Assembly (NCBI RefSeq): GCF_000590475.1 | Contig: NZ_CP007441.1 | Span: 711,096-775,095, forward strand | From: Stutzerimonas stutzeri | GTDB taxonomy: Bacteria > Pseudomonadota > Gammaproteobacteria > Pseudomonadales > Pseudomonadaceae | Direction: 5' to 3' | DNA length: 64,000 bases | Shown here: positions 57,871 to 64,000 of the stretch, piece after piece | Numbering within the stretch: position 1 is the stretch's first letter | Layout: every line of letters starts with the position of its first letter | Notes under the pieces: generated by a model | Databases searched by the model: none | The model's input: the letters and a program-made list of their open reading frames with translations, nothing else | Told to the model about the DNA's origin: nothing | Made by a program: the position numbers and the translations under genes

Positions 57871-58758
57871 GTGAACTACGAAGTCATCGTCACCTGTGCG
57901 GTGACCGGTGCCGGCGACACAGTCGGCAAGCATCCGGCCATCCCCGTCAGCCCCAAAGAGATCGCCGCCGCCGCCATCGAGGCGGCCAAAGCCGGCGCTA
58001 CGGTCGCGCACTGCCATGTGCGCGACCCGCAGACCGGCAAGCCGAGCCGTGATGTGGCGCTGTACCGCGAGCTGGTCGAGCGCATCCGCGAAAGTGATAC
58101 CGATGTGATCATCAACCTGACCGCCGGCATGGGCGGCGACCTGGAGATCGGGCGTGGCGAGCAGCCGCTGGAGTTCGGTGCCGGTACCGATCTGGTGGGT
58201 CCGCTGGAGCGCCTCAAGCATGTGCAAGAGCTGCTGCCGGAGATCTGCACGTTGGATTGCGGCACGCTGAATTTCGGCGATGGCGACTTCATCTACGTCT
58301 CCACCCCGTCACAGCTACGCGCGGGTGCCAAACGCATCACCGAGCTGGGCGTGAAGGCCGAGCTGGAGATCTTCGACACCGGGCACCTGTGGTTTGCCAA
58401 GCAGATGCTCAAGGAGGGCCTGCTCGACGATCCCCTGTTCCAGATCTGTCTGGGCATTCCCTGGGGCGCACCCGCCGATACCACCACGATGAAAGCCATG
58501 GCCGACAACCTTCCGGCAGGCGCGACCTGGGCAGGCTTCGGTATCGGCCGCTCGCAGATGCCGATGGTGGCCCAGGCCGTGCTGCTGGGCGGCAACGTAC
58601 GGGTCGGCCTGGAAGACAACATATGGCTGGACCGGGGCGTACACGCCAGCAACGGTCAGTTGGTCGAGCGGGCCATCGAAATCATCGAGCGCATGGGCGG
58701 GCGAGCCCTGACCCCCGCCGAAGGCCGCGCCAGGATGAACCTCAAGAAACGCCGTTGA
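57871..58758 (+). CDS. cdhC: CdhC, 3-dehydrocarnitine cleavage enzyme (BKACE family)
   Basis: The 295-residue protein is of the DUF849/beta-keto acid cleavage family: VTCAVTGAGDTVGKHP at the start, zinc ligands in VAHCHVRDPQTG (His-x-His), INLTAGMGGD, and GNVRVGLEDNIWL with the catalytic Glu. In this operon it converts dehydrocarnitine plus acetyl-CoA to betainyl-CoA and acetoacetate. It is 81 bp behind caiX. Confidence 0.9.
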   Translation: MNYEVIVTCAVTGAGDTVGKHPAIPVSPKEIAAAAIEAAKAGATVAHCHVRDPQTGKPSRDVALYRELVERIRESDTDVIINLTAGMGGDLEIGRGEQPLEFGAGTDLVGPLERLKHVQELLPEICTLDCGTLNFGDGDFIYVSTPSQLRAGAKRITELGVKAELEIFDTGHLWFAKQMLKEGLLDDPLFQICLGIPWGAPADTTTMKAMADNLPAGATWAGFGIGRSQMPMVAQAVLLGGNVRVGLEDNIWLDRGVHASNGQLVERAIEIIERMGGRALTPAEGRARMNLKKRR

Positions 58759-58888
58759 AAATACAGGTCGGTGCCGAGCGTAGCGGGCGGGGTGTCGCAC
58801 CTTCGGGTTGGATGTCTCGCGCGACTTGCGCGTCTCTGCAACCTATCAACAAGCCCGGGATTGCCGGGACACACAAGCAGGAGCCTTC

Positions 58889-59854
58889 ATGGCGTTTGTA
58901 ACCGAAATCAAAACCTTCGCCGCCATCGGAACCGGCGTGATCGGCGCCGGATGGATTGCCCGAGCGCTGGCCCATGGCCTCGATGTGCTCGCCTGGGACC
59001 CGGCGCCGGGTGCCGAAGCGGCTTTGCGCGCCCGCATTGCCAATGCCTGGCCGGCCCTCGAAGCGCAAGGCCTGGCTCCGGGTGCCAGTCAGACCCGGCT
59101 GCGCCTGGTCGAAACCATCGAGGCGTGTGTGGCAGACGTCGATTTTATCCAGGAAAGCGCGCCGGAGCGTCTCGAACTCAAATGTGAGCTGCATGCGAAC
59201 ATCAGCGCCGCGGCCCGTCCGAACGTACTGATTGCGTCCAGCACCTCGGGTTTGTTACCCAGCGAATTCTTCGCCGACGCCGTGAACCCTGAACGTTGCC
59301 TGGTCGGCCATCCCTTCAACCCGGTTTATCTGCTGCCGCTGGTGGAAGTGGTTGGCGGCGAGAAGACCGCGCCAGAGGCAGTCCAAACCGCCATGGGCGT
59401 CTATGAATCTCTGGGAATGCGCCCGCTGCACGTGCGCAAGGAGGTGCCGGGATTTATTGCCGACCGCTTGCTCGAAGCGCTCTGGCGCGAAGCCCTGCAT
59501 CTGGTCAACGACGGGGTCGCCACCACTGGCGAAATCGATGACGCGATTCGCTTCGGCGCTGGCCTGCGCTGGTCGTTCATGGGGACATTTCTCACCTACA
59601 CCCTGGCAGGCGGTGACGCCGGCATGCGCCATTTCATGGCCCAGTTCGGACCGGCTCTGCAGTTGCCGTGGACCCATCTGGAGGCGCCGGAGCTGACCGA
59701 CGCGTTGATCGACAAGGTGGTCGAAGGCACCGCCGAGCAGCAGGGCACGCGCAGCATTGCCGACCTGGAGCGCTATCGTGACGACTGCCTGCTGGCCGTG
59801 GTGGCGGCGATCAGGCAAACCAAGGCACACCACGGCTTCGATTTTGCCGAGTGA
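58889..59854 (+). CDS. cdhA: Carnitine 3-dehydrogenase CdhA
   Basis: The 321-residue protein starts at ATG 58889, behind AGGAG. It has the NAD site AAIGTGVIGAGWIARAL (about residues 11-27) and the 3-hydroxyacyl-CoA dehydrogenase fold, with GHPFNPVYLLPLVEVVGG (catalytic His) and PGFIADRLLEALWREALHLV. It oxidises L-carnitine to 3-dehydrocarnitine. In P. aeruginosa it lies in the same cdhCAB order. Confidence 0.92.
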   Translation: MAFVTEIKTFAAIGTGVIGAGWIARALAHGLDVLAWDPAPGAEAALRARIANAWPALEAQGLAPGASQTRLRLVETIEACVADVDFIQESAPERLELKCELHANISAAARPNVLIASSTSGLLPSEFFADAVNPERCLVGHPFNPVYLLPLVEVVGGEKTAPEAVQTAMGVYESLGMRPLHVRKEVPGFIADRLLEALWREALHLVNDGVATTGEIDDAIRFGAGLRWSFMGTFLTYTLAGGDAGMRHFMAQFGPALQLPWTHLEAPELTDALIDKVVEGTAEQQGTRSIADLERYRDDCLLAVVAAIRQTKAHHGFDFAE

Positions 59855-59999
59855 CCACGCTACAACTTCGACGCTTCATGTCGCAGCCAGAGCCGCAGCG
59901 GTGTAGGGGTGAAGCCGTACGCCGTTCGCTGCTAGATTTGGCCGTGACCTCTTCGGGCCTGCTGCATGGGCTCATGCCACTCGACTCTCGCTCCCGAGA

Positions 60000-60473
60000 A
60001 TGACCATGCTCCTGACCAGCTACCGCACCGCCGTCCCCGCCGAATGGGTCGACTACAACGACCATCTGCGCGATGCCTTCTACCTGCTGATCTTCAGCTA
60101 CGCCACGGATGCGCTGATGGATCGAATCGGCCTGGATGAGCCGGGTCGAACCCGCACCGGGCATACGCTCTACACCCTCGAGTGCCACATCAATTATCTG
60201 AACGAGGTAAAGCGCGGCAGCGAGGTCGAGGTGCGTACCCATTTGCTGGCGTACGATCGTAAGCGGCTGCACGTTCATCTAGGCCTTTATCGCCCCGATG
60301 AGGAGCAGTTGCTGGCGGCCAGCGAGCAGATGCTGATGAACATCGATCGCCGCGTCGGGCGTTCGGCACCCTTCGACGAGGCGGTGCTGGCGCAGGTGCA
60401 GGGGTTGTACGAGACGCAGCGGGACTTGCCCAGGCCCATTCACATCGGGCGGGTCATCGGTCTGCCAGGCTGA
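60000..60473 (+). CDS. cdhB: CdhB, betainyl-CoA thioesterase
   Basis: The 157-residue hotdog-fold protein has VDYNDHLRDAFYLLIFSYATDALMDRIG near the N-terminus (Asp of the YNDH motif is the catalytic residue in 4HBT-type thioesterases) and TLYTLECHINYLNEVKRGSEVEV. It should release glycine betaine from betainyl-CoA, closing the carnitine route. It is 145 bp behind cdhA; start ATG 60000 or 60006. Confidence 0.86.
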   Translation: MTMLLTSYRTAVPAEWVDYNDHLRDAFYLLIFSYATDALMDRIGLDEPGRTRTGHTLYTLECHINYLNEVKRGSEVEVRTHLLAYDRKRLHVHLGLYRPDEEQLLAASEQMLMNIDRRVGRSAPFDEAVLAQVQGLYETQRDLPRPIHIGRVIGLPG

Positions 60474-60507
60474 GTGTGGACAAGGTGCCAGTGTGATCGC
60501 GGCGCAT

Positions 60508-60531
60508 AAAAAAGAGGAGCCGCAAGGCTCC
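60508..60531 (-). terminator. Rho-independent terminator of fdhA
   Basis: On the minus strand GGAGCC-TTGC-GGCTCC is followed by TC and TTTTTT, about 80 bp after the fdhA stop. The tight loop and T run are those of a classic intrinsic terminator. It is also downstream of cdhB on the other strand. Confidence 0.8.
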
Positions 60532-60610
60532 CCAAGGTGCTTCATGTCAGGACCTTGCGGGCGCCGATCCGCAAGGCGAGATGCCTGCCCGCGGGGAGCA
60601 GGCGGGCCGA

Positions 60611-61810
60611 TCAGGCGGCGCTGAACATCTTGTGCGGGTCGATGACGAATTTCTTCGGCACGCCGGCATCGAACTCGCCGTAGCCCTTTGGCGCTTCGTC
60701 CAGGCTGATCACCTGCACGCCGACCACTTCGGCGATGTTGATGCGGTCCCACATGATCGCTTGCATCAGGGCGCGGTTGTACTTCATTACCGGGGTCTGG
60801 CCGGTATGGAAACTGTGCGACTTGGCCCAGCCCAGGCCAAAGCGGATGCTCAGGCTGCCCATCTTCGCCGCAGCGTCCACTGCGCCGGGATCCTCGGTAA
60901 CGTAGAGGCCGGGAATACCGATCTTGCCGGCGACGCGCACCACGCCCATCAGTGAGTTAAGCACCGTTGCTGGCGCTTCGTGCTGTACCCCGGCATGGCC
61001 GTGACCGCGGGCTTCGAAGCCCACCGCATCCACCGCGCAGTCCACTTCCGGCTCGCCCAACAGATTGGCGATTTGCTCATGCAGCGGCGTGTCCTGGGAC
61101 AGGTCGGCAATCTCGAAACCCTGTGCTTTCGCGTGCTGCAAACGCACCGGATTGACGTCGCCGACGATGACCACCGCAGCACCGAGCAAGCGCGCGGACG
61201 CAGCGGCGGCAAGCCCGACCGGGCCGGCACCAGCGATATAGACCGTGCTGCCCGGGCCGACACCGGCAGTCACCGCGCCGTGATAGCCGGTGGGCAGGAT
61301 GTCGGACAGGCAGGTCAGGTCGCGGATCTTCTCCATCGCCTTGTCGCGGTTGGGCAGCTTGAGCAGGTTGAAGTCAGCGTAGGGGACCAGCACGTATTCG
61401 GCCTGGCCGCCGGTCCAGTCACCCATGTCGACATAGCCGTAGGCACCGCCCGGGCGGGCCGGGTTGACGGTCAGGCAGACGCCGGTATGCATTTCCTTGC
61501 ACGAACGGCAGCGACCGCAGGCCACGTTGAAGGGCACCGAGACCAGGTCGCCAAGCTGCAGGTTCTCGACATCGTTGCCTTTCTCGATCACTTCACCGGT
61601 GATTTCATGGCCCAGTACCAGGCCTGTCTGCGCGGTGGTGCGGCCGCGAACCATGTGCTGGTCCGAGCCGCAGATGTTGGTGGAAACGACGCGCAGGATC
61701 ACGCCGTGCTCGATCTTGCGCCCGCGTGGATCCTGCATCTTGGGGTAGTCGATGCTCTGCACTTCGACCTTGCCTGCGCCTAGGTAAACAACGCCACGAT
61801 TGTCAGCCAT
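60611..61810 (-). CDS. fdhA: Glutathione-independent formaldehyde dehydrogenase FdhA
   Basis: The 399-residue zinc alcohol dehydrogenase has catalytic Zn Cys in STNICGSDQHMVRGRT, His/Glu in LVLGHEITGEVIEKG, structural Zn Cys in VACGRCRSCKEMHTGVC, and an NAD site YIAGAGPVGLAAA. Length equals P. putida FdhA (399). It oxidises formaldehyde released by dimethylglycine and sarcosine demethylation. It follows purU in the sox-purU-fdhA order of P. aeruginosa (PA5419-PA5421). Confidence 0.93.
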   Translation of the reverse strand: MADNRGVVYLGAGKVEVQSIDYPKMQDPRGRKIEHGVILRVVSTNICGSDQHMVRGRTTAQTGLVLGHEITGEVIEKGNDVENLQLGDLVSVPFNVACGRCRSCKEMHTGVCLTVNPARPGGAYGYVDMGDWTGGQAEYVLVPYADFNLLKLPNRDKAMEKIRDLTCLSDILPTGYHGAVTAGVGPGSTVYIAGAGPVGLAAAASARLLGAAVVIVGDVNPVRLQHAKAQGFEIADLSQDTPLHEQIANLLGEPEVDCAVDAVGFEARGHGHAGVQHEAPATVLNSLMGVVRVAGKIGIPGLYVTEDPGAVDAAAKMGSLSIRFGLGWAKSHSFHTGQTPVMKYNRALMQAIMWDRINIAEVVGVQVISLDEAPKGYGEFDAGVPKKFVIDPHKMFSAA

Positions 61811-61993
61811 CTGCCTTTCTCCTTTGTTTTTGTGAATACAAGGCGCGACGGGAAGCCGCGCGGGCTTGTAGTGGAGCTGTCAGTTGCCGGGTCGGCTCGC
61901 CGTAAGGCTTGCGAGCGGCTGAGCGGCCTTGGTGTTCTGGAGCTGATTCGACGTCAGTGGCGCCCGTAGCGCCCCGACCGAGGTTTTCTGGGT

Positions 61994-62851
61994 TTACAAC
62001 ACCACCGTACGGTTGGCGTGGAGGAAGACCCGACGCTCGATGAAATAGCCGACTGCCTTGGCCAGGGTCAGGCATTCGATGTCACGGCCCTTGGCGATCA
62101 GGTCTTCTGGGTAATGGGTATGGTCCACCGGCTCGACGCCCTGGGCGATGATCGGCCCCTCGTCGAGGTCGTTGTTGATGAAGTGCGCGGTGGCACCGAC
62201 CAGCTTGACGCCTTTCTGGTATGCCTGGTGATAGGGCTTGGCGCCCTTGAAACCGGGCAGCAACGAGTGGTGGATGTTGATGGCACGGCCGTCGAGGGTA
62301 CGGCAGAGCTCGGGCGAGAGCACTTGCATGTAGCGAGCAAGCACCACCAGTTCCGCGCCGCTGTCCTCGATCACCTGCAGCACCCGACGCTCCTGGGCCG
62401 GCTTGTCGTGCGGGTCGAGCGGGAAGTGGTGATAGGGGATGGCATGCCAGCGCGCCAGGGGCTCCAGATCCGGATGGTTGGAAACCACCGCGGCGATGTC
62501 CATCGGCAACTGGCCGATACGCTGGCGATAGAGCAAATCATTCAGGCAGTGGTCTGACTTGGACACCATGATCACCACCTTGGGCCGGTAGCCCGGTGGC
62601 GTCAGTTCGGTATGCATTTCGAACGGCGCGGCGCGGTCGATCAGACCGGAACGGAAGTCCGTTTCGTCGAAACCGTCTGGCGCGCGAAATTCCACTCGAA
62701 TGAAAAAGCGATTAACCAGGCGGTCATCGAAGCTGTGATGCTCGGTGACATAGCAGCCCTGTTCGAAGAGATAGCGTGTCACCACATCGACCGTGCCGAG
62801 CAGGCTCGGACTGTGCGCGGTGAGGATCCAGGTATCGGGCGTGCGACTCAT
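61994..62851 (-). CDS. purU: Formyltetrahydrofolate deformylase PurU
   Basis: The 285-residue protein from ATG 62851 (MSRTPDTWILTAHSPSLLG) has an N-terminal ACT domain (about 1-80) and a formyltransferase domain with NIHHSLLPGFKGAKPYHQAY and GATAHFINNDLDEGPII holding the catalytic Asn, His and Asp. It frees formate from 10-formyl-THF, recovering THF for sarcosine oxidase. In P. aeruginosa this is the sox-linked purU2 copy. SD and start fit; repeat copy F lies just upstream. Confidence 0.92.
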   Translation of the reverse strand: MSRTPDTWILTAHSPSLLGTVDVVTRYLFEQGCYVTEHHSFDDRLVNRFFIRVEFRAPDGFDETDFRSGLIDRAAPFEMHTELTPPGYRPKVVIMVSKSDHCLNDLLYRQRIGQLPMDIAAVVSNHPDLEPLARWHAIPYHHFPLDPHDKPAQERRVLQVIEDSGAELVVLARYMQVLSPELCRTLDGRAINIHHSLLPGFKGAKPYHQAYQKGVKLVGATAHFINNDLDEGPIIAQGVEPVDHTHYPEDLIAKGRDIECLTLAKAVGYFIERRVFLHANRTVVL

Positions 62852-62876
62852 GTTTATCTCCCAAGCTGGGCGGGCG

Positions 62877-62957
62877 CAGGGTGGGGCGCGTAGCTCACGC
62901 TTCATCCATCTATTTATGGTTTGTTGCGGTGGACGAACGAGGCGTCGTCCACCCTAC
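62877..62957. repeat. GTAGGGTGGAT-type palindromic repeat, copy F
   Basis: An 81-bp copy, left end degenerate (CAGGGTGGGGCGCG), right end GCGTCGTCCACCCTAC. It fills the gap between soxG and purU, as copies A and E fill other gaps. Confidence 0.65.
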
Positions 62958-62961
62958 GGCT

Positions 62962-63591
62962 TCACGCCTCGATCGCCAGCCCATACTCGGCGCTGGCATC
63001 CTGCAGCCAGAGCCAGATGTAATCGGCGAAGCTGCGTCGCACCACCAGTTCCCAGACCTCTTCGGCGGTGTGACGGATCACCAGCTGGCTTTTGGCGAAA
63101 TGGGTGCCCACCGCCTTGCCCACCGGGAAGTTGCTCGGATGCACGTCATAAGGCGTCGACTTCATCAGCAGCTCGCGGACCTTCTCCCCGCTGAGTTCGA
63201 GCAGGGTCTGCCCGCCGCTGACATTGACCACCTGAATGTGCTGCCCCGCCAAGGCGTCGCGCAGGCGCTGTTCAGTGGCGAATTCCTCGCCCCGCGGCAC
63301 GATCAGCAGCCATTCGTCTGGGCCCATCCATTGCAGGGAGGTCTCGCCCTCGGCCACCAGCGTCAGCGCGACCGGCAATGGCAGGCCGAGGGCTTCCTGG
63401 ACGCCCCCGGCAAAGGCCGGATCGTGAGCGTCGCCGCGCAGGGTCAGATGACCGCGCAGCTTCTTTTCACGCAGGCGTATGCCGGCGCCGCCGCGACCCT
63501 TGCCGACCAGCTCGGCGAAACCGGCGTGGTGCAGCGGTGATTGCCCCTCGAGATTATCCGGGCGTTGTTTGTAAACGTTCACTGCGGTCAT
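62962..63591 (-). CDS. soxG: Sarcosine oxidase gamma subunit
   Basis: The 209-residue protein starts at ATG 63591 (MTAVNVYKQRP). It has the SoxG pattern LRGDAHDPAFAGGVQEALGLPLPVA, GPDEWLLIVPRGEE and VVNVSGGQTLLELSGEKVRELL, related to GcvT folds. It is part of the heterotetrameric SoxBDAG enzyme, which turns sarcosine into glycine, H2O2 and a THF-bound C1 unit. It is 83 bp behind soxA. Confidence 0.92.
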   Translation of the reverse strand: MTAVNVYKQRPDNLEGQSPLHHAGFAELVGKGRGGAGIRLREKKLRGHLTLRGDAHDPAFAGGVQEALGLPLPVALTLVAEGETSLQWMGPDEWLLIVPRGEEFATEQRLRDALAGQHIQVVNVSGGQTLLELSGEKVRELLMKSTPYDVHPSNFPVGKAVGTHFAKSQLVIRHTAEEVWELVVRRSFADYIWLWLQDASAEYGLAIEA

Positions 63592-63674
63592 GGTTCACCT
63601 GCCTGGCGCCGCAAGGCGCCGTAGAATTCTGGGTGTATCGAGCGTGAGGAGGGCGTGCCAGCCTCACGCCCACC

Positions 63675-64000
63675 TCAAACGTTCTGCCGCTCGCCCTTCG
63701 GGTCGTAGAACACCGAGCTGACGATTTCAGCCTCTATCACGCTGCCGTCCACCAGCGGCGCGAAAACGCGCTCGCCGATACGCTTGAGGCCGCCCTTGAC
63801 CACGGCCATGGCGAAGCTGTAACCCATCGACGCACTCATGTAGCTGGAGGTGACGTGACCGACCATGGTCATCGGAATCGCCTGTTTCGGATCGAATACC
63901 AGCTGCGCGCCTTCTGGCAGCACCTTGGCCGGATCCACCGGCTTGAGGCCGACCAGCTGCTTGCGGTTTTCCTTGAGGCAGTCCTCGCGGTTCATGCCGC
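63675..64000 (-). CDS. soxA: Sarcosine oxidase alpha subunit, C-terminal end (cut by window edge)
   Basis: About 107 residues of the C-terminal GcvT-like domain of SoxA are present, ending at the stop at 63675-63677. Recognisable words are PKQAIPMTMVGHVTSSYMSASMGYSFAMAVVKGG and EAEIVSSVFYDPKGERQNV, typical of the folate-binding tail. The FAD and NAD domains and SoxBD lie beyond the window. Confidence 0.9.
   Translation of the reverse strand, partial: GMNREDCLKENRKQLVGLKPVDPAKVLPEGAQLVFDPKQAIPMTMVGHVTSSYMSASMGYSFAMAVVKGGLKRIGERVFAPLVDGSVIEAEIVSSVFYDPKGERQNV

Noticed and set aside
1..64000. tRNA, rRNA, CRISPR arrays, prophage or IS transposases
   Set aside because: None seen; no cloverleaf with CCA, no spacer-repeat arrays, no DDE or serine/tyrosine recombinase genes among the coding frames.

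Overview
The window comes from a high-GC gammaproteobacterium of the Pseudomonas / Stutzerimonas (P. stutzeri) group. The evidence is Pseudomonas-type gene content and synteny: colRS-warA-warB, cbcVWX-sdaA-gbdR, dgcAB-etf, cdhR-caiX-cdhCAB and soxAG-purU-fdhA. Palindromic intergenic repeats of the GTAGGGTGGAT type recur in the gaps. There is no rRNA, tRNA, CRISPR array, prophage or insertion-sequence transposase. Both ends cut through genes: ompW on the left and soxA on the right.

Layout. 1-373 is the start of an OmpW porin behind an ANR/FNR-like box. 646-5524 is a six-gene TonB energy-transducing operon (DUF3450, TtpC, ExbB, ExbD, TonB, TPR). It converges on a four-gene ABC operon (5670-8823) resembling the ZrgA zinc-uptake system. 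Both operons carry almost the same Zur-like palindrome upstream, so they probably form one zinc-starvation unit. 8939-10896 holds a small unknown gene, a zinc peptidase and a DUF4345 membrane protein. 11302-17305 is the ColRS two-component system followed by envelope-maintenance genes (warA, warB, dgkA and an LTA-synthase-like sulfatase). In this sequence colS carries one frameshift and warB two, and each would be repaired by adding one C. 17472-29512 is housekeeping and accessory metabolism: trmA, a purine permease, a MocA-like protein plus PaoABC-type molybdenum aldehyde oxidase, an MFS exporter, a carboxymuconolactone decarboxylase-like protein, a MerR regulator, rlmG and fpr.

29526-64000 is a nearly continuous quaternary-amine catabolic island. 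Choline-O-sulfate is hydrolysed by BetC. Choline is oxidised to glycine betaine by BetA and BetB under BetI. Uptake uses CbcV/CbcW with several periplasmic binding proteins and an OprD-type porin. GbdR is the predicted activator. Carnitine is converted to glycine betaine by CdhA, CdhC and CdhB under CdhR. Dimethylglycine is demethylated by DgcA/DgcB with a dedicated EtfAB, sarcosine by SoxBDAG (only SoxG and the SoxA end are present), and serine is deaminated to pyruvate by SdaA. The released C1 units go through PurU and FdhA. The glycine betaine dioxygenase genes gbcAB are not in the window.

The most notable features outside the genes are: (i) a 28-bp BetI-type operator upstream of betI, with a 20-of-22-base match upstream of gbdR; (ii) paired Zur-like boxes tying TonB to the Zrg-like transporter; (iii) two families of palindromic repeats; (iv) palindromic elements in all four longer intergenic gaps of the dimethylglycine operon. 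All calls are by reading sequence and recalling families; no database search was run.
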